From Nitrospira sp. (lineage in GTDB: Bacteria; UBA9089; CG2-30-40-21; SBAY01), in contig SBAY01000346.1 in NCBI GenBank assembly GCA_005239945.1, positions 1 to 34,798 on the forward strand: a stretch of 34,798 nt of DNA. The letters run 5' to 3'. Both the position numbers and the translations under genes were made by a program. The notes under the pieces were generated by a model that did no database searches, was not told the origin of the DNA, and worked only from the letters and a program-made list of their open reading frames with translations. Shown piece after piece: positions 1 through 6,648 of the stretch (position 1 is its first letter; each line of letters opens with the position of its first letter).

Positions 1-6
1 ATGGAG

Positions 7-45
7 GTATGTGTCAATAATATCTATATTATATAGTATGTGTCA
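7..45. repeat. Short direct repeat at the window edge
   Basis: The 10-mer GTATGTGTCA occurs at 7-16 and again at 36-45, separated by AT-rich sequence. No gene is visible in 1-124. This could be the end of a mobile element or another repeat cut by the window edge, but no transposase remnant can be read. Confidence 0.3.
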
Positions 46-124
46 TATGGCACAACATAAAGGGTAAAATCCGGTCTGGTTCAAATAGTAAAGTGTTACA
101 CAAATTTTACACGCACCCCAAGAA

Positions 125-178
125 AAGATATCATTTAAGAATTAAAAGTGGACACTTTTAATTCTTAAATGACATCTT
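125..178. repeat. Long palindrome with a 2-nt loop upstream of tRNA-Glu
   Basis: Arms 131-150 and 153-172 are perfect reverse complements (20 bp) with only GA between them. Pairing continues past one mismatch (130/173) to 125 and 178, giving about 25 pairs. No U-tract follows on either strand, so it is not a standard intrinsic terminator. It could be a cruciform, a MITE-like remnant or the processed end of an upstream transcript. I see no flanking target-site duplication. Confidence 0.85.
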
Positions 179-190
179 ATAAAATTTTAG

Positions 191-219
191 TTGCAAATTT
201 TTGATATTTATGGTATATT
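191..219 (+). promoter_or_regulatory. Sigma70 promoter of tRNA-Glu
   Basis: The -35 TTGCAA at 191-196 and -10 TATATT at 214-219 are separated by exactly 17 bp. The expected start site, near 226, is about 8 nt before the tRNA. The next CDS begins only 35 nt after the tRNA with no visible terminator between, so this promoter may also feed the protease-like gene and purH. Confidence 0.7.
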
Positions 220-233
220 ATTATTTATGGTAA

Positions 234-309
234 GTCCCCATCGACTAGTGGCCCAGGTCATCACCCTTTCACGGTGACGGCGGGGGTTCGAATCCCCCTG
301 GGGACGCCA
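234..309 (+). tRNA. tRNA-Glu (anticodon TTC)
   Basis: Complete 76-nt cloverleaf. The acceptor stem GTCCCCA (234-240) pairs with TGGGGAC (299-305), followed by discriminator G306 and an encoded CCA at 307-309. The anticodon stem TCACC/GGTGA encloses the loop CTTTCAC, giving anticodon TTC. The T arm contains GGTTCGAATCC. I found no second copy of the 3' end in the window, so there is no sign that this tRNA serves as an integration site here. Confidence 0.97.
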
Positions 310-344
310 AATTTTATCTTCGGTCAGAAGTAAACTATAAAAAG

Positions 345-743
345 GTGATCGAGATAGGAATGACACAAGTAACGGTAGCAGTATGTAATCCGGGGAATCA
401 GGAGAAACGATGGAAAGGTTTATTTTTTGTAGATACAGGTGCGATTGATTGTCTGGTTCCCGGCAATCGGCTGAGGGAAGTTGGAATTAAGCCTGTAGGA
501 AAGCGAACTTATGAATTAGCTGATGGGACAGATGCAGTAAGGGATATTGGTGTGGCACAGGTAGAATTTATGAGTGAGTTTGTGGGTGCGACAGTAATCT
601 CTGGAAAAGATAATGTAGAACCAATTTTAGGCGTAACGGCATTAGAATCCGTTGAAATTGAGATTGACCCGCAAAATCAACGATTAAAACCACTACCCAC
701 TGTTCGGTTAAAAATAGTGAGGAGGTTGAAAATAGATGATTAG
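345..743 (+). CDS. Clan AA (retropepsin-like) aspartic protease
   Basis: A 132-residue protein with the single catalytic Asp motif VDTGA at residues 29-33 and a C-terminal block, ILGVTALE followed by a DP-containing segment, typical of the small bacterial clan AA aspartic protease family. Such proteins have one D-T-G per chain and are expected to act as homodimers. No signal peptide is visible, so it is probably cytoplasmic; its substrate is unknown. The 345 start is GTG; an ATG at 360 (residue 6) is an equally plausible start and gives the N-terminus usual for the family. The 3' end overlaps purH by 8 nt, which suggests translational coupling. The family assignment is good; the physiological role is not known. 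Confidence 0.75.
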   Translation: MIEIGMTQVTVAVCNPGNQEKRWKGLFFVDTGAIDCLVPGNRLREVGIKPVGKRTYELADGTDAVRDIGVAQVEFMSEFVGATVISGKDNVEPILGVTALESVEIEIDPQNQRLKPLPTVRLKIVRRLKIDD

Positions 744-2301
744 GGTCAAACGAGCACTAATAAGTGTTTCAGACAAACAAGGATTACTTACTCTGGCTAA
801 TTATTTAAACCAGACAGGGGTAGAGATTATTTCTACCGGTGGGACGGCTAATGCCTTGAAGGAAGCTGGGATAACGGTTATTCCTGTAGCGGAGGTAACT
901 AATTTCCCGGAGATGCTGGATGGCAGGGTAAAAACACTTCATCCTAATATTCAGGCCGGGATTTTAGCTCAACGAACCCCAGAACATCTTAAACAACTTG
1001 AAGAACAGAAGATTAAACCGATTGACCTCGTCATTATTAATCTTTATCCTTTCGCCAGGACCATTGCTAAGCCTGATGTGACGCTTGAAGAGGCCATTGA
1101 AAATATTGATATAGGTGGCCCGACCATGATTCGTGCCGCGGCTAAAAATTATAAATATGTCGGGGTGGTAGTCTCACCGGCAAGATATGAAGAATTGCTG
1201 CTGGAACTCAAGAAAAATGACGGCTGTTTATCCTTAGAATTAAGTTATAAATTAGCCTGTGAGGCATTTGCCCATACGGCTCAATATGATTCTATCATCC
1301 ATCAATATTTAGAAAAAGACCCTTTGCCTATCCATTTGAATTTAAGTTATGAGAAAGTATCCCCATTACGATACGGAGAGAATTCTCACCAACAGGCAGG
1401 CTTTTATAAAAACACTCAAATTACTGTCCCTGGGATTGGTAATGCTAAACAATTACACGGTAAGGAACTTTCTTACAATAATATCTTAGACCTTGATTCA
1501 GCCCTGGCTCTGGTAAGTGAGTTTGAGGAAGATTTTGCCTGTGCCATCATTAAACATAACAATCCTTGTGGGGTAGCGGTTGATGGAAATCAATTGACGG
1601 CCTATAAACTTGCTTATGAAACAGACCCTATCTCTGCCTTTGGCGGGATAATCGGTTTTAATCGGCAGGTAGAAAAATCTACAGCAGAAGAAATCATCAA
1701 GACATTTATTGAGGCTATTATTGCCCCTGGATTTAGTCAGGAGGCACTTGAAGTCCTTAAAACAAAGAAGGACCTGAGACTTCTGGAGGTATCTTCCTGG
1801 CAAAATCATTCATCACCTGGCAGGCTGGAAGCCTGTCCTACCTTACTTGCCCTAAGAACTGTAGGAGGTGGTGGATTACTTGTTCAAACTCATGATTTAA
1901 AAAAAATCAGTGCCCAAGACCTGAAGATAGTTACCAAAAGACAACCTTCTCCACAGGAGATAAAGGCCATGCTTTTTGGGTGGAAGGTAGTAAAACATGT
2001 CAGATCCAATGCTATCGTTCTGGTAAAAGAAAACAGAACTATGGGTATTGGTGCTGGGCAAACCTCACGGGTGGACTCGGTTAAGATTGCTATTAATAAA
2101 GCCGGCTCGAATGCCTTTGGGACAGTTATGGTCAGTGATGCATTTTTCCCATTTAGAGATGGAATTGACCTGGCGGATAAAGCCGGAGTCAGGGCGATAA
2201 TTCAACCCGGCGGCTCTATTAAAGATGAAGAAATAATCCAGGCCGCTGATGAATACGCGATGACGATGGCTTTTACAGGTATCAGGCATTTCAAACATTA
2301 A
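736..2301 (+). CDS. purH: Bifunctional AICAR formyltransferase / IMP cyclohydrolase PurH
   Basis: A 521-residue enzyme carrying out the last two steps of de novo purine synthesis: formylation of AICAR by 10-formyl-THF, then ring closure to IMP. Residues 1 to about 150 are the MGS-like IMP cyclohydrolase domain (ISVSDKQGL near the start, STGGTANAL, GRVKTLHPNIQAGILA). The rest is the AICAR transformylase domain with the catalytic Lys-His pair in KHNNPCGVAV (K273, H274). Length matches the usual 510-530. It begins inside the end of the aspartic-protease gene (8-nt overlap). No other purine genes are in the window, so purH is isolated from the rest of its pathway here. It ends in a normal AFTGIRHFKH C-terminus. 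Confidence 0.97.
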   Translation: MIRVKRALISVSDKQGLLTLANYLNQTGVEIISTGGTANALKEAGITVIPVAEVTNFPEMLDGRVKTLHPNIQAGILAQRTPEHLKQLEEQKIKPIDLVIINLYPFARTIAKPDVTLEEAIENIDIGGPTMIRAAAKNYKYVGVVVSPARYEELLLELKKNDGCLSLELSYKLACEAFAHTAQYDSIIHQYLEKDPLPIHLNLSYEKVSPLRYGENSHQQAGFYKNTQITVPGIGNAKQLHGKELSYNNILDLDSALALVSEFEEDFACAIIKHNNPCGVAVDGNQLTAYKLAYETDPISAFGGIIGFNRQVEKSTAEEIIKTFIEAIIAPGFSQEALEVLKTKKDLRLLEVSSWQNHSSPGRLEACPTLLALRTVGGGGLLVQTHDLKKISAQDLKIVTKRQPSPQEIKAMLFGWKVVKHVRSNAIVLVKENRTMGIGAGQTSRVDSVKIAINKAGSNAFGTVMVSDAFFPFRDGIDLADKAGVRAIIQPGGSIKDEEIIQAADEYAMTMAFTGIRHFKH

Positions 2302-2316
2302 AAATAAAAAGGATTG

Positions 2317-2420
2317 GAGAGTGGATAAGGAGAAACAGGGAAGGAGAGAGAATAAAAATCTTCGTTTCTCTGTTTCTCCCCTTCCCTTCTTCCCCTCTTC
2401 CCCCTTTCTCCTTATTCTCT
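2317..2420. repeat. Purine/pyrimidine-rich imperfect inverted repeat between purH and lysS
   Basis: The left half (about 2317-2352) is almost all purine and the right half (about 2361-2420) almost all pyrimidine. ATAAGGAGAAA (2324-2334) is perfectly complementary to TTTCTCCTTAT (2405-2415), and GGAGAAACAG also pairs with an inner CTGTTTCTCC, so alternative hairpins are possible. It fills nearly the whole purH-lysS gap. It could act as a transcription or processing signal; no clean U-tract follows. Confidence 0.6.
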
Positions 2421-2442
2421 GCCATAAAAGGAAATTTAAAAA

Positions 2443-3846
2443 ATGGAAGAAATTAATGAATTACTTGAAATCAGACGACAAAAAATAGATTTTTGGAAAA
2501 ATAAAGGGATATTGCCTTTTGGACAAAGATATGAGGTAACTCACACAAGTCAACAAATTATTGAGGAATTTAAAGAGGGTAGCGAGGAAAAGGTAAGTTG
2601 TGCCGGCAGATTAATGGCTATACGCGAGCACGGAAAATCAATTTTTGCCCACCTCAAGGATGCTCAAGGTAAGATTCAAATCTATGCCAAGAAGGATATC
2701 CTGGGGAATGAGGGTTTTAGCCTGTTTAAAGAACTCGATATGGGCGATTTTATTGGCGTCCAGGGAAAGGTATTTAAAACCTATACAGGTGAAATAACGG
2801 TTTTGGTTGAAGAATTTACCTTTTTAGCTAAATCATTAAGACCATTGCCCAAGGAATGGTATGGACTAAGGGATATTGAATCACGGTATCGACAAAGATA
2901 TGTGGATTTGTTGGTCAATGAGGAAGTAAAGGATTTATTCATCAACCGTAGTAAAATTATTAAGGGACTAAAGGAATTTCTTGACAGGCAGAATTTTTTA
3001 GAGGTAGAAACCCCCATGATGCAAGCCATACCGGGTGGTGCTATTGCCAAACCCTTTGTTACCCATCATAATACCCTGGGGATTGACCTTTACCTGCGTA
3101 TTGCCCCGGAACTTTATCTTAAAAGGCTTGTTGTTGGTGGATTAGAACGTGTCTATGAACTAAACCGCAATTTTAGAAATGAGGGTATCTCCACCCGCCA
3201 CAATCCCGAATTTACAATGTTAGAGGTGTATCAAGCCTATGCAGATTATACGGATATGATGAGGCTGACCGAAGAACTTCTGGCATCTGTTGTGCAAAAG
3301 CTATTTGGCAGTCTGAAGATAACCTATCGGGATAACGAAATAGATTTCACGCCTCCCTGGCAGCGAATTACGGTTTATGAGGCAATTTCAAAATATACCG
3401 GTGTTGAAGTAACTCAATTGGAGGATATGCGGAAAATACTCGATGTTCAAGAAAAATCATTAACCGAGATATTGAATCATATTTTAGATAATAAGGTTGA
3501 GCCAAATTTAATCCAGCCAACCTTTCTCATGGATTATCCAACCGTTCTTTCTCCTTTAGCCAGGCAAAAACAAAACAACCCGGAATTGGTCGAACGATTC
3601 GAGTTTTTCATCGGTGGACAGGAACTGGGTAATGCCTACTCCGAGCTAAATGACCCTATTGAACAAAAAAAACGATTTTACGAACAAAATCCGGATAAGA
3701 TAGATGAGGATTATATTGAGGCATTAGAATATGGCTTACCGCCTTGTGGTGGCTTGGGAATAGGAATAGATAGATTAGTTATGGTCCTGACTAACACAAC
3801 CTCTATTCGGGAAGTAATGTTATTTCCTCAATTAAGACCAAAATGA
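2443..3846 (+). CDS. lysS: Lysyl-tRNA synthetase, class II
   Basis: Charges tRNA-Lys with lysine in the cytoplasm. The 467-residue protein has an N-terminal OB-fold anticodon-binding domain (about residues 50-135, with CAGRLMAIREHGKSIFAHL) and a class II catalytic core. Motif 1 lies around MMQAIPGGAIAKPF, motif 2 is the RNEGIS region, and motif 3 is GLGIGIDRLVM near the end. It is slightly shorter than the common 490-505 residues, mostly at the N-terminus and in the catalytic-domain insert, but all motifs are intact. A toxin-antitoxin pair begins 18 nt after its stop codon and probably shares its transcript. Confidence 0.97.
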   Translation: MEEINELLEIRRQKIDFWKNKGILPFGQRYEVTHTSQQIIEEFKEGSEEKVSCAGRLMAIREHGKSIFAHLKDAQGKIQIYAKKDILGNEGFSLFKELDMGDFIGVQGKVFKTYTGEITVLVEEFTFLAKSLRPLPKEWYGLRDIESRYRQRYVDLLVNEEVKDLFINRSKIIKGLKEFLDRQNFLEVETPMMQAIPGGAIAKPFVTHHNTLGIDLYLRIAPELYLKRLVVGGLERVYELNRNFRNEGISTRHNPEFTMLEVYQAYADYTDMMRLTEELLASVVQKLFGSLKITYRDNEIDFTPPWQRITVYEAISKYTGVEVTQLEDMRKILDVQEKSLTEILNHILDNKVEPNLIQPTFLMDYPTVLSPLARQKQNNPELVERFEFFIGGQELGNAYSELNDPIEQKKRFYEQNPDKIDEDYIEALEYGLPPCGGLGIGIDRLVMVLTNTTSIREVMLFPQLRPK

Positions 3847-3864
3847 AAACAGGAGGATATAATT

Positions 3865-4173
3865 ATGAGCATGGTTAAAGAAGAGGCGAAAACATTAATT
3901 GATAAATTACCTGACCAGATAACATGGGATGATATTATGTACGAATTTTATGTGAAGAAGAAAATAGAAATTGGTTTGAAGGCGGCTGAAGAGGGACATG
4001 TTGTTCCGCATGAAGAAGTTAAAAAGAGGTTTTTACACGCAGTTCTGGTTGACCTTAAACAATGGGGCGAAGACTGGGAAGATTTTTATGATATATTGGT
4101 TTCTGAATCACGAAAAGGTGAATCAACTATATCATGGAATGAGTTAAAAGCCGAGAAAAATAATATGAGGTAA
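3865..4173 (+). CDS. Putative type II antitoxin with C-terminal extension
   Basis: A 102-residue protein directly upstream of a RelE-type toxin. Residues 4-56 (KEEAKTLIDKLPDQITWDDI through VPHEEVKKRF) resemble short antitoxins of the addiction-module component type, where such proteins normally stop soon after the VKKRF-like helix. Residues 57-102 add an acidic segment with GEDWEDFYDILVSESRKGE and ISWNELKAEK, which reads like the tail of a second antitoxin-type protein. The gene could be a natural two-part antitoxin or a fusion. It has a strong SD, AGGAGG, about 8 nt before ATG. The toxin gene begins 3 nt after this stop, with GAGG inside the last codons of this gene serving as its SD. Confidence 0.65.
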   Translation: MSMVKEEAKTLIDKLPDQITWDDIMYEFYVKKKIEIGLKAAEEGHVVPHEEVKKRFLHAVLVDLKQWGEDWEDFYDILVSESRKGESTISWNELKAEKNNMR

Positions 4174-4176
4174 TAG

Positions 4177-4437
4177 ATGGTTGAATATGAAGTACGATTT
4201 GTTAACTCTGCGGCTAACGAATTTCGTTCTTTACCAATCTATATTAAATCTCAGATTGAGATGATAGTTGAGGAGTTAAAGAAAAATCCTCGTCCTTTTG
4301 GTGTCCATAAATTAAAAGGACATGAACGACTTTATAGGATACGAATTAAAGAATACCGTTTGGTATATGAAATTGATGATAAGACAAAACTGATTCGGGT
4401 AACAAGAGTCCGACATCGTCGTGAAGTGTATCGATAG
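4177..4437 (+). CDS. RelE/ParE-family toxin
   Basis: An 86-residue protein with the compact RelE fold pattern: N-terminal VRFVNSAANEFRSLP, the central PRPFGVHKLKGHERLYRIRI, then YRLVYEID and a basic C-terminus VRHRREVYR. RelE relatives cleave mRNA on the ribosome; the C-terminal Arg/Tyr residues suit that role, although the exact subfamily cannot be settled by eye. Three nt separate it from the upstream antitoxin, the normal order for these modules. The pair sits between lysS and lolC in the same direction, so loss of the shared transcript would remove the antitoxin as well. Confidence 0.85.
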   Translation: MVEYEVRFVNSAANEFRSLPIYIKSQIEMIVEELKKNPRPFGVHKLKGHERLYRIRIKEYRLVYEIDDKTKLIRVTRVRHRREVYR

Positions 4438-4467
4438 ATTTATAATTTTACCGCAAGGATGGTTATA

Positions 4468-5703
4468 ATGCCCTACGAATTCTTTATCGGACTTAGATAT
4501 TTATTAGCCAGGAAAAGAGAGAGATTTATACCAATCATTACCCTATTTTCAATTGCCGGGGTAGCTGTTGGTGTGGCTACGCTGATTACTACCTTATCGG
4601 TCATGGGAGGATTTGAACGAGACCTCAAGGAAAAGATACTTGGCATGAATGCCCACCTCATCGTTACAGAGGGAATGGTTGGTGAATTAAAAAATTACCC
4701 GGCGGTTATCGAGAAAATCAAGAAAGCAGATAACCGAATAGTTGGTATTGCACCACTTATTACCACACAAGCCATAATAAGCTCACCTTATCAAAATGCA
4801 GGGATAATGTTGAAAGGGATTGATTCTAAACTTGAAGGCAGTGTTTCAAAATTACCTGAATATATCAAAGAAGGCTCGCTGGAACTTTCCCAAAACGATA
4901 TTTTGTTGGGTAAAGAGCTGGCTAAAAGATTAGGGGTAATCCGTGGGGAGGAGGTAAGTTTGTTCACCACTCAAGGGAAAAGCCTCAACGAAGCAAGCTT
5001 CAACGAGGCAAGCCTCATCCCAAATCAACAAATACTCAAGGTTAAAGGTATTTTTGAATCCGGGATGTATGAATATGATGCCAATTTTGCCTGTGTCTCA
5101 CTTTCTAAAGCCCAGGGTTTACTCGGATTGGACAACCAGGCGGTTACCTCTATTGCCCTGAAAATAAACGATATTTACCAGACACCCCAAATAGCCCAGA
5201 AACTCAAATCTTCATTAGGATTTCCATATTGGGTTAGAACCTGGGAAGAGATGAACAAGAATCTCTTTTGCGCCTTAAAATTAGAAAAGACGGTGATGTT
5301 TATTATCCTTTGTCTGATTATCTTAGTGGCTGGATTCAATATTGCTGGAAGCCTGATTATGCGGGTTATGGAAAAGACAAAGGAAATTGGCATACTTAGA
5401 ACGATGGGGGCAGGTTCAGGGAGTATTCTTTCCATATTTTTGTTGGAAGGGGCAATTATCGGCCTGGTCGGGACATTTATCGGCTTTTTAGGCGGGATAA
5501 CGCTATGTAACTTACTGGCGGAGTATCAATTTATCAAACTACCAGGCGATATTTACTACCTCAGCTCCATTCCGGTAAATATAAGATGGAGTGATGTGGG
5601 TATCATAAGTTTAGCGGCGATTATTTTAAGCTTGGTAGCGGCTATTTATCCCGCAAGATATGCCGCTTCATTAAAACCAATTGAGGCATTGAGGTATGAG
5701 TAG
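4468..5703 (+). CDS. lolC: Lipoprotein-releasing ABC transporter permease, LolC/LolE family
   Basis: Inner-membrane permease that extracts outer-membrane lipoproteins and passes them to the periplasmic chaperone. The N-terminus YEFFIGLRYLLARKRERFI is followed by a first membrane segment (IITLFSIAGVAVGVATLI), a large periplasmic MacB-like domain (about residues 45-265), and three C-terminal membrane segments typical of the FtsX fold, ending YPARYAASLKPIEALRYE. I choose ATG 4468, giving 411 residues, because AAGGA (4455-4459) lies 8 nt upstream; the ATG at 4459 overlaps that SD. Residues near 174-187 contain a short in-frame duplication (SLNEA then SFNEA). The partner ATPase lolD lies downstream across a 125-nt gap filled by a heptamer hairpin. 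LolC and LolE cannot be told apart, and only one permease is present. Confidence 0.92.
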   Translation: MPYEFFIGLRYLLARKRERFIPIITLFSIAGVAVGVATLITTLSVMGGFERDLKEKILGMNAHLIVTEGMVGELKNYPAVIEKIKKADNRIVGIAPLITTQAIISSPYQNAGIMLKGIDSKLEGSVSKLPEYIKEGSLELSQNDILLGKELAKRLGVIRGEEVSLFTTQGKSLNEASFNEASLIPNQQILKVKGIFESGMYEYDANFACVSLSKAQGLLGLDNQAVTSIALKINDIYQTPQIAQKLKSSLGFPYWVRTWEEMNKNLFCALKLEKTVMFIILCLIILVAGFNIAGSLIMRVMEKTKEIGILRTMGAGSGSILSIFLLEGAIIGLVGTFIGFLGGITLCNLLAEYQFIKLPGDIYYLSSIPVNIRWSDVGIISLAAIILSLVAAIYPARYAASLKPIEALRYE

Positions 5704-5713
5704 GGGAATATGG

Positions 5714-5809
5714 AATTTTCGATTTTCGATTTTCGATTTTCGATTGAGAAATCTTATATCCTCAATCCTTAATCTTCAATCCAAAATCGAAAATCGAAAA
5801 TCGAAAATT
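5714..5809. repeat. Heptamer tandem repeat forming a 27-bp perfect stem between lolC and lolD
   Basis: ATTTTCG is repeated four times at 5715-5742. The right arm, 5783-5809, contains three copies of AAAATCG plus AAAATT. Positions 5714-5740 and 5783-5809 are perfect reverse complements over 27 bp, and ATTGAG (5743-5748) also pairs with CTCAAT (5761-5766). From 5763 the right arm reads as seven consecutive degenerate 7-mers. The structure sits inside what should be one lolC-lolD transcript, so it is expected to fold in the mRNA just before the lolD SD. Confidence 0.95.
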
Positions 5810-5828
5810 AAAGAGAGAGGGAGAAGAA

Positions 5829-6515
5829 ATGCTATTACAGGCTATTGATATTTACAAATCGTATCCGAGTGGGAAAATGAGGATTGACATCCTTAAGGGA
5901 CTTAATTTAGAGGTACATCAGGGAGAGATTTTGGTTATAGTTGGCGCCTCTGGTGTAGGAAAGAGTACCTTGCTCAATCTGTTAGGCACATTAGATAAGG
6001 CCGATAGCGGTGAAATTCGATTTGAGTCAAGAAATCTATCCCAGTTAAATGGTAAGAGGTTGACAAAATTCAGGAATGAGACGCTTGGATTTATATTCCA
6101 GTTTCATCATTTATTACCTGAATTTAGTGCTTTAGAGAATGTCCTCCTGCCGGCTTTGATTGGTCGAAGAAAGGGTAGGGAGGTTATAAAATCTGCGGAG
6201 TTACTTTTAGAAGAGGTCGGATTAACTCAAAGAAAGCATCACAAACCCGGGCAATTATCTTGTGGTGAGGCACAGCGGGTAGCCATAGTCAGGGCCTTGA
6301 TAAATAACCCGGTTTTGATTTTAGCTGATGAGCCAACCGGTAATTTAGACGGTCAAACCGCCAGGGAGGTTTTTAGCCTGCTCCAAAAACTGACTAAAGA
6401 AAGAAACCAGACACTCGTTATGGTTACCCACAATGAGGAATTAGCCAAAAGAGGGGATAGAATACTCAGGTTAGCAGATGGGAAGGCGAGAAAAACGGCC
6501 TCTAATTCAAAATGA
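5829..6515 (+). CDS. lolD: Lipoprotein-releasing ABC transporter ATPase LolD
   Basis: A 228-residue cytoplasmic ATPase that powers lipoprotein release with the LolC/E permease. Walker A is GASGVGKST, the Q-loop lies in FIFQFHHLLPEF, Walker B is VLILADEPTGNLDG, and the switch His is in MVTHNEE. The signature reads LSCGEAQR, whereas the family usually has LSGGE(Q)QR, so a Cys replaces the first Gly of the signature. GGAG ahead of the ATG at 5829 supports the start. It is the last + strand gene and converges on the - strand pilin-like gene across a gap with two hairpins. Assignment as LolD rather than another MacB-type ATPase rests mainly on the adjacent lolC. Confidence 0.92.
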   Translation: MLLQAIDIYKSYPSGKMRIDILKGLNLEVHQGEILVIVGASGVGKSTLLNLLGTLDKADSGEIRFESRNLSQLNGKRLTKFRNETLGFIFQFHHLLPEFSALENVLLPALIGRRKGREVIKSAELLLEEVGLTQRKHHKPGQLSCGEAQRVAIVRALINNPVLILADEPTGNLDGQTAREVFSLLQKLTKERNQTLVMVTHNEELAKRGDRILRLADGKARKTASNSK

Positions 6516-6568
6516 ATTAATTTTTGAGGGGAAAATCTTTTGAAAAAAGTTTTGGGGAAAAGAGGAAC

Positions 6569-6611
6569 TTAGTGGAGAGAGAGACCCTTTAAGGGTTTCT
6601 CTCTCCACTAA
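6569..6611. terminator. Strong hairpin at the lolD convergent junction
   Basis: The stem 6569-6587 pairs with 6593-6611 over 19 positions with one G-U, closing on a 5-nt loop. It follows the lolD stop by about 50 nt. On the + strand the hairpin is followed by A residues rather than U, so it is not a textbook rho-independent terminator. It may protect the mRNA 3' end or stop transcription with other factors. Confidence 0.6.
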
Positions 6612-6643
6612 AAAAATGAATTCCTCACAAAATATAAGGAATT
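6610..6643 (-). terminator. Rho-independent terminator of the PilX-like gene
   Basis: On the - strand a 7-bp stem (6637-6643 with 6619-6625, AATTCCT/AGGAATT) with an 11-nt loop begins a few nt after the stop codon. It is followed at once by seven T residues (6610-6616 on the complement). Together with the hairpin at 6569-6611 it closes the convergent junction from this side. Confidence 0.75.
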
Positions 6644-6648
6644 TCTCC

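Noticed and set aside
234..309. tRNA-Glu as an integration site
   Set aside because: No repeat of the tRNA 3' end and no integrase gene are in the window.
1498..1809. 103-residue open frame on the - strand inside purH
   Set aside because: Antisense shadow of the transformylase domain, with no start signal and a composition unlike a protein.
5714..5809. Possible CRISPR array between lolC and lolD
   Set aside because: Units are 7 nt with no spacers and the two arrays face each other; this is a tandem-repeat hairpin. No CRISPR array was seen elsewhere.
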